A DNA stretch of 64,000 bases from Pseudaquidulcibacter sp041917055 (GTDB lineage: Bacteria > Pseudomonadota > Alphaproteobacteria > Caulobacterales > Aquidulcibacteraceae), in contig JAYRYJ010000005.1 of the NCBI GenBank assembly GCA_041917055.1, positions 123,483 to 187,482 on the forward strand, written 5' to 3'. This document shows, piece after piece, positions 8,379 through 16,084 of this stretch. Made by a program: the position numbers and the translations under genes. A model generated the notes under the pieces. It did no database searches and was not told the origin of the DNA. It saw nothing but the letters and a program-made list of their open reading frames with translations. Every line of letters starts with the position of its first letter. Within the stretch, counting starts at the first letter, position 1.

Positions 8379-8755
8379 GCCGCAATTTTGGGAACTTTTC
8401 CTAAAATATTTTCCAAAATATCCAATTGCGCGTCAAAACCAATGTCGTCGCGCTTATCTTCAATCAAATGACATGCATGCGCTATGGTGGATCTGTCACG
8501 GCCAAAGGCAATAGCAACCCGCGTTAAAGACATGCCAAAACCGACATGACACAAATACATCGCGATTTGGCGCGCAAATGCTTCTTGCGGCGTCCCACGA
8601 GTATTTCCCAAAATATCCTCACGAATATTTAGTGAAAAAGCCGCGATTTCGGCGCATAGGCGCGCTTTGCCACTGTCATTTAAAATTCGGTCATATTCAC
8701 TTAACCGAAGTTTGCGGGTTTCAATATTACGAATGGAGTTTGGATTTGAGGTCAT
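8375..8755 (-). CDS. DnaA C-terminal-domain (domain IV) protein
   Basis: A 126-residue protein that consists essentially of the DnaA DNA-binding domain. A helix-turn-helix, RQIAMYLCHVGFGMSLTRVAIAFG, is followed by the DnaA signature RDRSTIAHACHLIEDKRDD. It has no ATPase domain. Such stand-alone domain-IV proteins are widespread in alphaproteobacteria, and I treat this as a DNA-binding regulator of unknown target rather than the initiator. It is oriented with the PAS_5 gene and lies about 110 bp downstream of it. Confidence 0.85.
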   Translation of the reverse strand: MTSNPNSIRNIETRKLRLSEYDRILNDSGKARLCAEIAAFSLNIREDILGNTRGTPQEAFARQIAMYLCHVGFGMSLTRVAIAFGRDRSTIAHACHLIEDKRDDIGFDAQLDILENILGKVPKIAA

Positions 8756-8866
8756 CTTCGATTGCTTTCATTGCAAGAATATTGTTTGCGAATGAAAACA
8801 GGATTGCGAAAAACTTATCCCCCGTCTGCCTGTTGCCACTGACAGGTGAAACCTGGCAGTTGATTT

Positions 8867-9349
8867 CTATTGTGATAGCGATGCGCGCATTTTGTCCAAG
8901 GCCCAAATCGGCGCGCGCGCACCGCCAAGGCAGATATCAAGGCCGATAATACCTTCTATTTTTTCGCCATTTCCTAAAGGTAGCCGTAGCCAAAAGCGCA
9001 ATAGGCCCGAGCGACCGTTTTCAAGAATTTGACAAACCCCGCTTTTTGGTAGTCCGGAATTACGAATTTCAAGAATTGTATCCAATGCCCCTTCAATCTG
9101 CGGATTGAGCAAATATTTCTTCGGATCGCCACCAAAAACACCACGCAATTCCGATCCTGCAACCGTGATTTTCATATCCTGATTGTCGCGGTCGAATTCA
9201 AACAGGCTGATATAGGGTAAAAGAGTCGAAAATTCACACGGGGAAATTGCCTTACGGGTAGGCATTGGGCTTTGTGATGATGCTTTACGCCATATATCAA
9301 AGAAAAGGCGCTGTTCGTCTAAAAACAATTGCGAACGAAAAAATGACAA
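8867..9349 (-). CDS. PAS_5-type domain protein
   Basis: A 160-residue cytosolic protein built from a single PAS-like domain of the alphaproteobacterial PAS_5 (formerly DUF) type. The visible pattern is a helix, LFFDIWRKASSQSPMPTRKAISPCEFSTLLPYI-like in shape, then LFEFDRDNQDMKITVAGSEL, a substrate-pocket helix, and the strand RFWLRLPLGNGEKIEGIIG. There is no output domain, so it may act through protein contacts. It is transcribed alone, with a 276-bp upstream region containing an 8-bp inverted repeat at 9556-9576. Confidence 0.72.
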   Translation of the reverse strand: MSFFRSQLFLDEQRLFFDIWRKASSQSPMPTRKAISPCEFSTLLPYISLFEFDRDNQDMKITVAGSELRGVFGGDPKKYLLNPQIEGALDTILEIRNSGLPKSGVCQILENGRSGLLRFWLRLPLGNGEKIEGIIGLDICLGGARAPIWALDKMRASLSQ

Positions 9350-9555
9350 TTCAACCCCCGCAAAAAATCCACTACTGAATTCTTCAATATTACGCGAATT
9401 TTTCGCGCGAATTCTTTAAAACTTTGATTCTTATCTCTGATTTGGGGCGAATCGCGCAAGAGTCGCGCTGCACTTAAAGTTAAATTTTTGCAATTTTACT
9501 GTAATTATTCATTTCGTTAGCGAAACGATGCATTAAATACTTGGCCTCTGTCCAT

Positions 9556-9576
9556 ATCAATTGGGGCGCAATTGAT
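9556..9576. repeat. Inverted repeat ATCAATTG-N5-CAATTGAT
   Basis: Perfect 8-bp arms separated by GGGCG, lying between the DUF2336 stop and the PAS_5 start. There is no T-tract, so it is unlikely to be an intrinsic terminator; it could be an operator. The rest of 9350-9625 is AT-rich, with a small TTTCG/CGAAA hairpin near 9513-9526 and no gene that I can see. Confidence 0.4.
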
Positions 9577-9625
9577 TCTGTTTTTGACAGTATTTCACTT
9601 TATATTAAATCTAATTGCGATTGGA

Positions 9626-10852
9626 TTATCTAAACACAAGATTTGAGATTTTTGCAGCGACCGAAGTTTCCAATCTGTCATCGTCTTGGTTCATTTGTGC
9701 AGCCATTGCAGGCGACATCGCCGAAGTTAATGCCCAATTCCAATAGCGCAAGACTGTTTGCGCTTTGTTAGTTGATAGCGAATCATAGACGAAATTGGCG
9801 TTTATGAAAGTTTGGTCGGGATCGGCCTCTGTCCCTATTGGACGGCGCAATCCTTTCCAAAGGGTGCGAAAATAACGACGTTTCAAACCTGTCGCTTTGC
9901 ACAGAACCGCAATTGCTTCGCCACCTGGATCAGAGAGAATTTGCGCACCGCACGCTGGTTTGACACCCGAAAGAAATGCAATTTCGCGGAAAATCAATGG
10001 ATTGAATTCCAATTCCAAAGCATCAATCGCACCTTCAAGGCTGCCATAAGGGCTTTTTTCAGCTGCTGCGCGGTTTCTTTGGCGTCTTTCAATGAATTGA
10101 AGCGTTTTGCGAACCACGGGATCTTGCCAACCATCTTGTGCGGCTTTGGAAAAAATATCTTGGGCAGCTTCTAAAAGAGTCAATCTTTCGACGGCGAACC
10201 TTTGAAGAATTTTGCGTCTTTCTTCAAAACTTGACCACCAGAACATGGTCAAAGCCTGCGAAGGTTTTAATTCCATTCTCTTAATTAATAATGCGACCAA
10301 TTCTGGATTTGACTTAGAAAGGACAGTGGCAGTTTCCATCGCCGGATGCGCAAATTTGGCATTATTATTTTGCAAAAGTGCGGTAACAACTTCAATTTCT
10401 TCAAATGACACCAAAGCGTCAACTACGGTTTCGCTAACTTCCTTGCGCTTTGCAATCAAAACCCGATGTTCAGTCTTAACCAAAGGAGAAGTTGCAACCG
10501 CCAATAAATCACTATCGTCGAATGCGTTTGAAATATCCAAAATTGGTTGTGCTACCGCAATTTCGTCGCGACCCAAAAATCTTAATAAAAGGGCAGGGGC
10601 GTCGTGCAAAAGGCTTACGCGTTCGGAACAACGAATGCGGGTTAAAGTATCGCATTCTTTCAAAACTTCTATCAATAAATCCGCCGCCATGTGGCGCTCT
10701 TGCGGCGAAATTCTTGAGCTTGGCAGGCCGACGACGTCTTGTAATCTTCTAAAAAGGGAAGAACGTGTTCTTTCGGGGCCTTCAATAGGTTGAACTAGCC
10801 CTTCGCCTAGAAAAGTTTTTTCTTCAAGCAATGAAGTGAAACTATCACTCAT
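9626..10852 (-). CDS. DUF2336 domain protein (first of two)
   Basis: A 408-residue cytosolic, helix-repeat protein of the alphaproteobacterial DUF2336 family. Supporting features are the run of short HEAT-like helices with the family phrases DEIAVAQPILDIS, LLAVATSPLVKTEHRVLIAKRKEVSETVVDALV and AVLCKATGLKRRYFRTL. The last phrase matches the same place in the paralogue at 17857 (IALLCRANSFDRPLFVTL). Function is unknown; members have been linked loosely to cell-surface and signalling loci. There is no signal peptide and no partner gene. Its upstream region follows the rplS terminator. Confidence 0.75.
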   Translation of the reverse strand: MSDSFTSLLEEKTFLGEGLVQPIEGPERTRSSLFRRLQDVVGLPSSRISPQERHMAADLLIEVLKECDTLTRIRCSERVSLLHDAPALLLRFLGRDEIAVAQPILDISNAFDDSDLLAVATSPLVKTEHRVLIAKRKEVSETVVDALVSFEEIEVVTALLQNNNAKFAHPAMETATVLSKSNPELVALLIKRMELKPSQALTMFWWSSFEERRKILQRFAVERLTLLEAAQDIFSKAAQDGWQDPVVRKTLQFIERRQRNRAAAEKSPYGSLEGAIDALELEFNPLIFREIAFLSGVKPACGAQILSDPGGEAIAVLCKATGLKRRYFRTLWKGLRRPIGTEADPDQTFINANFVYDSLSTNKAQTVLRYWNWALTSAMSPAMAAQMNQDDDRLETSVAAKISNLVFR

Positions 10853-10980
10853 AAAATTTATCCCTGCTCAGAATCTATGGCCTAAACAGGTTAAGAAACA
10901 GTATCTTGAATACAAAAGCCCAAACAAAATATAAGCGGAAAGGCTTTGCTCTCAAGTATTTTGAAAAAAATCCTAAAAAC

Positions 10981-11013
10981 AATAAAGCCCCGTGATTTAC
11001 ACGGGGCTTTATT
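10981..11013. terminator. Strong intrinsic terminator downstream of rplS
   Basis: A perfect 14-bp stem, AATAAAGCCCCGTG / CACGGGGCTTTATT, with a 5-base loop (10995-10999) and T-rich tracts on both sides, so it could work in both directions. It is best placed to end the minus-strand rplS transcript, which must first cross the palindromic element at 11026-11190. It also insulates the DUF2336 gene. Confidence 0.9.
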
Positions 11014-11025
11014 GTTAGAATTTTT

Positions 11026-11190
11026 CTAGAGCCTCGTGCGTTTAGTTGGATTCAAAATGGCGCAGGAATTTTTTGACAAGGTTTTGGAATTTTTTCGCAG
11101 GAATATTGGAATATTTCAAGAAAAAATTTCAAAAAAATTGGCGAAAAAGAACAAGCCAGTTTGGATTCAAGTAAATGCACGAGGCTCTAG
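11026..11190. repeat. 165-bp imperfect palindromic (MITE-like) element after rplS
   Basis: The ends are inverted copies: CTAGAGCCTCGTGC at 11026-11039 is matched in reverse at 11177-11190. The similarity continues inward for about 40 bp (TTGGATTCAA against TTGAATCCAA) and more weakly to the centre. The right end is only two bases beyond the rplS stop codon. The plus strand holds a short open frame, but the palindromic structure suggests a miniature mobile or structural repeat rather than a gene. No clear target-site duplication is visible. Confidence 0.65.
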
Positions 11191-11192
11191 TA

Positions 11193-11564
11193 TTAGTCGC
11201 GACCGGTGGTGCGTTCGGCGATACGTGCAGATTTACCGCGACGATCACGAAGGTAATAAAGCTTCGCACGACGAACTTTACCTTTACGAACCAATTGAAT
11301 GCTTTCAAGGTTTGGCGAATAAAGTGGGAATACACGCTCTACACCTTCACCGAAAGAGATTTTGCGAACAGTGAAATTAGCGGAAAGACCGCCACCGGAA
11401 CGCGCGATACACACGCCTTCATAAGCCTGAACGCGTTCACGTTCACCTTCTTTGATTTTCACATTAACGCGGACAGTATCACCAGGTGAGAAAGAAGGGA
11501 TATTTTTGCCTTCAGTGACGCGCGCGATTTCTTCCTGATTAAGGGTATCAATAAGATTTGTCAT
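11193..11564 (-). CDS. rplS: 50S ribosomal protein L19
   Basis: Structural protein of the large subunit at the 30S-50S interface. The sequence is unmistakable: PSFSPGDTVRVNVKIKEGER, VQAYEGVCIARSGGG, FTVRKISFGEGVERVFPLYSP and KLYYLRDRRGKSARI. It is 123 residues including a short C-terminal extension, normal for alphaproteobacteria. The usual neighbours rpsP, rimM and trmD are not here; the upstream gene is the Sua5-type tsaC. Transcription ends at the terminator at 10981-11013. Confidence 0.98.
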   Translation of the reverse strand: MTNLIDTLNQEEIARVTEGKNIPSFSPGDTVRVNVKIKEGERERVQAYEGVCIARSGGGLSANFTVRKISFGEGVERVFPLYSPNLESIQLVRKGKVRRAKLYYLRDRRGKSARIAERTTGRD

Positions 11565-11677
11565 TTAATTTTCCTTTTGCACGGGAACCAAAATGGTTTC
11601 GCATTATTCTTTTTGTCAAAAGTTTCCGCCGAAATATTCATTGGAAGCGCGGCGGATACATTATTAAACGCAATAAG

Positions 11678-12643
11678 TCACGCGCTTTTTGCAATCGCAC
11701 GTGATAATCTGTCATTTATCGCAATACCAATTCCAATATTGGGGATTGGCGCGATTTTTATCGCTTTCGGGCATTGGGAATCGGCTTCACGCAGGAATTT
11801 ATAAAGGTTTGCCGCCGCTTCTATAAGGTTGGCATTTGGGGAGAGGTTGAAATCGCCCAATGTATCGCCAAACCCAATTAAGACTTCAAGGTCATTTTTT
11901 TTGTCGCAATTCATGAATAATGGCGCATTGGGCGAATAGTGACGTAAAGACATGCCGGGCGACTTTGGGCTGTTTTCGTCATGAAGATTTGCGATTTTTG
12001 GTTTAATTCCTGTCGCATTCACAATGTCTTCGGCGCTAATTGCGCCGTGTCGCAATATTGTGATTTCGCTGTCAATCGCGCTTACAACCGTACTCTCTAG
12101 TCCGATTTCGCATTCACCGCCGTCAATTATCAATAATTCTTGACCGAATTCATCTAAAACGTGCCGTGCCGAGGTGGGCGAAATATGCCCCGAAATATTG
12201 GCGCTTGGTGCGGCGATTGGTTTGCCGAATTCTTTGATAATTTCGCGTGCCATAGCGTGTCTTGGAACTCTCAAGGCGATTGTATCAAGTCCCGCACAGG
12301 CCAAATCGCAAACCCCATTGTCACGGCGACTCACAACAATCGTTAAAGGTGCAGGCCAAAATGCAATAGCCAATGCGCGTGCATTTTCGTCAAAAACCCC
12401 ATATTCATTTGCCATTTCAAAATCACAAACGTGTGAAATTAAAGGATTAAATTGCGGTCTATTTTTGAGGGCGAAGATTTTTGCAATCGCATTTGGGTTT
12501 GTCGCATCCCCGCCTAAACCATAAACGGTTTCAGTAGGCAGGCCAAACAACTCGCCATTTTTCAAAATGGCGATCGCACGGCTTTTCGTGATATTATTAA
12601 ATGTTTCGATGCTCACGCCCGCCAAATAGGACAATGACTGCAT
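11678..12643 (-). CDS. tsaC: Threonylcarbamoyl-AMP synthase, long Sua5 type
   Basis: Makes threonylcarbamoyl-AMP from threonine, bicarbonate and ATP for the t6A37 modification of ANN-decoding tRNAs. The YrdC domain (residues about 15-205) carries GLPTETVYGLGGDATN, KNRPQFNPLISHV, WPAPLTIVV, LRVPRH and PIAAPSANISGHISPT. The distinctive C-terminal Sua5 domain follows the linker SPGMSLRHYSPNAP and ends near residue 320. Total 321 residues fits Sua5 rather than the short TsaC. It lies upstream of rplS on the same strand with a gap of about 110 bp. Confidence 0.93.
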   Translation of the reverse strand: MQSLSYLAGVSIETFNNITKSRAIAILKNGELFGLPTETVYGLGGDATNPNAIAKIFALKNRPQFNPLISHVCDFEMANEYGVFDENARALAIAFWPAPLTIVVSRRDNGVCDLACAGLDTIALRVPRHAMAREIIKEFGKPIAAPSANISGHISPTSARHVLDEFGQELLIIDGGECEIGLESTVVSAIDSEITILRHGAISAEDIVNATGIKPKIANLHDENSPKSPGMSLRHYSPNAPLFMNCDKKNDLEVLIGFGDTLGDFNLSPNANLIEAAANLYKFLREADSQCPKAIKIAPIPNIGIGIAINDRLSRAIAKSA

Positions 12644-12733
12644 AAATTAAAGCATATTTGTGATAAAACTTTTCTTGCCTGCATCTAAATATCTGCATGA
12701 ATGCGTCTATCAAGCAAATGAAAGGAAATCATT

Positions 12734-13132
12734 ATGGACGATTTAGTAGCAATTCTTGTTCCCCTTGGACTTTTCGCGGCTTGTGCATTTGCAATTTATT
12801 CGCGCTATTATTTTTTGGCGAAAAACACATTAATTCAGCAAGAGACCTTGCGCGCGGCAATCGCTGCGGGGCAAAAACTTGATGAAGACACTGTTGCAGT
12901 TTTGGTAAAACGCCCACCATCGCCGGAAGCCGATCTAAAAAGCGGTATCATGCTTTTGGCATTTGGTATAGGTTTTGCTATTGCGGGCGGTATTTCGCGA
13001 TATAGTGGACTTGATGCAGATTTGGGTTCGATACTTGCAATTATTGGCGCAATCATTGCCACCGGCGGTATCGGCAGCCTTGTGTCTTTTGTCTTGCGCA
13101 GAAAATTGCACGCTCAAACCGAAGCGAAATAA
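12734..13132 (+). CDS. DUF6249-like small membrane protein
   Basis: A 132-residue inner-membrane protein with one N-terminal transmembrane segment (LVAILVPLGLFAACAFAIY) and two more after residue 70 (GIMLLAFGIGFAIAGGI; GSILAIIGAIIATGGIGSLVSFVL). A cytosolic loop contains ETLRAAIAAGQKLDEDTVAVL, the hallmark of DUF6249 proteins that occur beside ECF sigma genes. The ATG has a good AAGGA Shine-Dalgarno. It is the first gene of a three-gene operon with a sigma factor and another membrane protein, so a role in envelope-stress sensing is plausible (inference). Confidence 0.75.
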   Translation: MDDLVAILVPLGLFAACAFAIYSRYYFLAKNTLIQQETLRAAIAAGQKLDEDTVAVLVKRPPSPEADLKSGIMLLAFGIGFAIAGGISRYSGLDADLGSILAIIGAIIATGGIGSLVSFVLRRKLHAQTEAK

Positions 13133-13146
13133 TTTGGCGAAAAATA

Positions 13147-13716
13147 GTGCCGATTACCCCAAACCTTGATACGGAATACGCTCTTATTCGCCAATGCCTT
13201 GGTGGTTCGACGCGCGCCTTTTCCCAGCTGGCAAATCTTTATCAAGGGGACCTCCGCATCTTCCTGCGCCGCATTCTTTCTCAATCCTCCATTTGTGATG
13301 ATGTGGCGCAGGAAGCTTTGTTCAAAGCATATCGCAATCTATCAAAATTCCGCTTTGAATCGAGCTTTAAGACATGGCTTTTCCGCATAGCCTATAATGA
13401 AGCGCAAAACACCTTAAGGCGTAAAAAACTTGAAACCGATGATAGTCTTATCGAAGGGTTCAGCGACAACAACCCCAATCCGGCGCGCGTTTATGAAGCA
13501 AAAATGGAATTGGAAAAAATGTTTAGTATCCTGACATTGGAACAAAGAAATGTTCTGTCTTTGACTTATGGGGCGGGTTTTTCGCACGAAGAAACCGCCA
13601 AAATTCTTGATCTGCCATTAGGAACAATTAAGTCACACGCTTTACGCGGGCGCGAAAAAGCGTTAAAACACATGAACCAAAATATTGGTGAAGATTATGC
13701 CGAACAAAACCGATAA
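13147..13716 (+). CDS. ECF-type RNA polymerase sigma factor
   Basis: An alternative sigma factor of 189 residues. Region 2 (residues about 25-90) reads DDVAQEALFKAYRNLSKFRFESSFKTWLFRIAYNEA, and region 4 (about 120-175) reads LTLEQRNVLSLTYGAGFSHEETAKILDLPLGTIKSHALRGREKAL. No region 3 is present, which defines the ECF class. The start is GTG at 13147; no better in-frame ATG lies before region 2. It sits between the DUF6249 gene and an overlapping membrane-protein gene that is the natural anti-sigma candidate. Confidence 0.92.
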   Translation: MPITPNLDTEYALIRQCLGGSTRAFSQLANLYQGDLRIFLRRILSQSSICDDVAQEALFKAYRNLSKFRFESSFKTWLFRIAYNEAQNTLRRKKLETDDSLIEGFSDNNPNPARVYEAKMELEKMFSILTLEQRNVLSLTYGAGFSHEETAKILDLPLGTIKSHALRGREKALKHMNQNIGEDYAEQNR

Positions 13717-14044
13717 TTCCGATAAAGCACTTGGTGAGCTTTTTGCCAATGCGGATTTTGCCGAATTTCAAACTTTGGATAGTTTGGATTTTACCAACCG
13801 CCTCAATGCGCGCATTGACGATTATAAAAAATTTCGTAGCTTAATGGTCGAAGGCGCACAATATATGGCGCTTTCAATTATTATTGGTTTGGTTCTCTTA
13901 ATAATGGTTGGCGCGGTCAAAATTCATGTTCCAAGCCTAACGGAATATGAGGCGCTTTATCCAAGAATCGATGCAAAAATCTTGCTTTTCGGCCTGATCG
14001 CTTTAGTTACAAGCATTACAATAGCTTTTGCGAATCAAGAATAA
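13697..14044 (+). CDS. Small membrane protein, probable anti-sigma partner
   Basis: A 115-residue protein that starts inside the sigma gene (ATG 13697, GGTGAAG Shine-Dalgarno), so translation is coupled. The N-terminal cytosolic half is acidic and helical (FQTLDSLDFTNRLNARIDDYKKFRSL). Two transmembrane helices follow (MALSIIIGLVLLIMVGAV; ILLFGLIALVTSITIAFA) with a short periplasmic loop. No zinc-binding ZAS motif is visible. The overlap with an ECF sigma gene and the cytosol-plus-membrane layout suggest an anti-sigma factor; this is inference from context. Confidence 0.68.
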   Translation: MPNKTDNSDKALGELFANADFAEFQTLDSLDFTNRLNARIDDYKKFRSLMVEGAQYMALSIIIGLVLLIMVGAVKIHVPSLTEYEALYPRIDAKILLFGLIALVTSITIAFANQE

Positions 14045-14629
14045 TTATTTCATTTTCGCCACAAATTGAATATTGACCTTGACGTCTTTATCAACCCATT
14101 CCGCTTTGGCGTCAGAGGTTTTGCCAATATTCAATTTCAATCTATCGAGTGAAATACTCGAGGTCATTGTGGCCTTTTTTCCATCGATTTTGAGTTTGAA
14201 TGGCAAATTTAAATCATAACGCACGCCTTTTATGGCAAGTCCGCCTTTAGCAACATAATTGCCACCGCCCAAATCTTGGAAACTATTGGAAACGAATGCG
14301 GCATGTGTGTGCTTTTTCATATCAAACCAATCGGAAAGCGGTAGATTTGACTTCGCCTCAGCACTTTTTGTTTTGAAATTTGTCACAGGAATCGCAATTG
14401 TCACTTTAGAACCGCCGAGATTTTTCGGATCAAAATTCACTTTTGTGGAATTAGCATCAATTCCAAAAGTGCCTGTAACCGCACTGCCGGCCCACATCGC
14501 GGTCCACACAATCGAAGATGCATTACTATCGGCCACCCATTCAGGTGTATTAATGCTTTGCGCAATTAATGAATTGCCAAGCGGGATTAAACTGCTGATA
14601 GCAGCCAATAAAAATATACGTTTTTTCAT
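14045..14629 (-). CDS. YceI-family periplasmic protein
   Basis: A lipocalin-like isoprenoid-binding protein exported by a Sec signal peptide (MKKRIFLLAAISSLIPLGNSLIAQ, first 24 residues). The mature 170 residues carry the family pattern SIVWTAMWAGSAVTGTFG, KVNFDPKNLGGSKVTIAIPVTN and DLNLPFKLKIDGKKATMTSSISLDRLKLNIG. It is the third gene of an operon with cytochrome b561 and a lipoprotein YceI; YceI and b561 genes are often paired, consistent with quinone or isoprenoid handling. The stop abuts the convergent gene that ends at 14044. Confidence 0.9.
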   Translation of the reverse strand: MKKRIFLLAAISSLIPLGNSLIAQSINTPEWVADSNASSIVWTAMWAGSAVTGTFGIDANSTKVNFDPKNLGGSKVTIAIPVTNFKTKSAEAKSNLPLSDWFDMKKHTHAAFVSNSFQDLGGGNYVAKGGLAIKGVRYDLNLPFKLKIDGKKATMTSSISLDRLKLNIGKTSDAKAEWVDKDVKVNIQFVAKMK

Positions 14630-14637
14630 TATTTTAC

Positions 14638-15207
14638 CTATTTAATAAAAGGTATCATGCGCCCCAAGATACCGTCTTTATCGACGAATTGGTGTTTTAG
14701 CGCGGCTGCGACATGCAAAACCATTAAAACAATGCCAAGCCATACAAATTTTGAATGCAGGAATTCAGCGACCTCATGCAAAGGTTTTGAAAACGATTGT
14801 TCTGACAATGGAAAAGCAGGCCATTCAAAAATTCCCCAAAACAAAGTTGGGAACTTATAGCTTGAAGTTGAAATCAATAACCAACCCAAAAGCGGAATGC
14901 CAATCATAAGGCCGTAAAAGGCAATATGGGTTAGTTTCATAATCAATAAATCACGCGCACTCATGTTCGCGGGCGGCGCGGGCGGCGGGCTAATATGGCG
15001 CCAAACAAGGCGAAAAACTGAAAGTAAAAGAATGGTGAGGCCGAGGCTTTTGTGAAATTGCATAGCCTGTAGTCTTGCGGCTTTGTCCAGATCTTCGGCA
15101 CTCCATCCTATTTTGACAGTAATTACCAAAAGAACAAAAATTGCCCAATGCAACAGGATTGCAACAACATTATAGCGTTTAGCCTCACCACTCATAGTTT
15201 GCCTCAT
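14638..15207 (-). CDS. Cytochrome b561
   Basis: A di-heme integral membrane protein of 189 residues that moves electrons between quinol and an acceptor. Four transmembrane helices are visible, with the first heme-ligand region RYNVVAILLHWAIFVLLVITV, then QFHKSLGLTILLLSVFRLVWR, HIAFYGLMIGIPLLGWLLIS and HSKFVWLGIVLMVLHVAAALKHQFVDKDGILGRM-like text containing the final histidine pair. It lies between two yceI genes; the start overlaps the upstream yceI stop by 4 bp. No superoxide-oxidase-specific motif can be judged by eye. Confidence 0.92.
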   Translation of the reverse strand: MRQTMSGEAKRYNVVAILLHWAIFVLLVITVKIGWSAEDLDKAARLQAMQFHKSLGLTILLLSVFRLVWRHISPPPAPPANMSARDLLIMKLTHIAFYGLMIGIPLLGWLLISTSSYKFPTLFWGIFEWPAFPLSEQSFSKPLHEVAEFLHSKFVWLGIVLMVLHVAAALKHQFVDKDGILGRMIPFIK

Positions 15208-15857
15208 TTTTTCAAGAATTCGGTTTCAATAAAAATTTCCACCTCATCGGTAATCATTGGAATAAATTTATCAAGTCCGAATTCAGATCTTTTGATATAA
15301 CCATGTGCAGAAAACCCAATTGCCTGAGTTTTTGCATAAGGGTGCATAATGCCGCCGTTAAATGTCACATCTAAAGTGACGGGTTTAGTTATGCCGCGAA
15401 AAGTCAAATCCCCGGTCATTTTCCCACTGGTAGCGCCAGTTTTTTCAAGTTTTGTGGATTTGAAAGTTATGGTCTTGCCTTCAAAAAACTCTTCACCAAT
15501 TTCCTTATTGAAATTCGGTAGGCCGGTATTTACAGAAAGTGGGTCAATTGTTGCAGTAACAACAGATTTTTCATTATTTGCGGCATCAAAATTTAATGCC
15601 GCCTCAACTTTGTCAAAACGCGCAGTATATTGCGAAAGTCCCATGTGACCGATGCGCCAAGTTAGGCCGGTATGGGTTGGTTCAGTCACATAATTGCCAC
15701 TCGGCTGTGCTTTCAAAGTTTCAGCAGAACCGGAAACAAGCGATTTTGCCGCATTAGGTGTGACATAAGTTTGCGCGACCGTCTCACTATTATCAATGAT
15801 GCAGCCCGTCAAAAACAATGGCGCAAGCGCCGCACTCAAAACTAAAATCTTCTTCAT
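15204..15857 (-). CDS. YceI-family lipoprotein
   Basis: The second YceI protein of the operon, 217 residues. It differs from the first in having a lipoprotein signal: MKKILVLSAALAPLFLTGC, with lipobox LTGC and Cys19 as the acylated residue. The YceI beta-barrel begins near residue 65 (LTWRIGHMGLSQYTARFDKVEAAL) and ends with a typical DEVEIFIETEF strand. It is the first gene of the operon with b561 and the soluble YceI. The upstream region contains a directly repeated TTGAGAAT (15875-15882 and 15893-15900). Confidence 0.9.
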   Translation of the reverse strand: MKKILVLSAALAPLFLTGCIIDNSETVAQTYVTPNAAKSLVSGSAETLKAQPSGNYVTEPTHTGLTWRIGHMGLSQYTARFDKVEAALNFDAANNEKSVVTATIDPLSVNTGLPNFNKEIGEEFFEGKTITFKSTKLEKTGATSGKMTGDLTFRGITKPVTLDVTFNGGIMHPYAKTQAIGFSAHGYIKRSEFGLDKFIPMITDEVEIFIETEFLKK

Positions 15858-15874
15858 ATTTATTCTCCAATGTA

Positions 15875-15900
15875 TTGAGAATTAATCGCAATTTGAGAAT
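15875..15900. promoter_or_regulatory. Direct repeat TTGAGAAT x2 upstream of the yceI operon
   Basis: Two identical octamers 18 bp apart lie 18-43 bp upstream of the lipoprotein YceI start. The first copy also pairs with TTCTC at 15862-15866 as a small inverted repeat. Tandem sites in a promoter are compatible with a repressor or activator box. The rest of 15901-16084 is AT-rich with no gene. Confidence 0.35.
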
Positions 15901-16084
15901 AGTCAATAATAAAATGAGTTTGGAAAATATACAAAAACGTATGAAGGATTGAAAATCAGATGTTTTACATTCGATTTTGTATGATGAAATCACTCAATAA
16001 TACTGCTTGCGCATCATGTTTAAATGTTCTTAGTATTATATTTGAAAATAGATTCCGCATAATAAAACCGCGAGTGAGGAAAAA

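Noticed and set aside
10212..10793. 193-codon plus-strand ORF inside the DUF2336 gene
   Set aside because: It is a mirror frame of a protein with clear family features; no independent support.
11036..11374. Plus-strand ORF through the palindromic element into rplS
   Set aside because: It is antisense to L19 in its second half; the first half reflects repeat structure.
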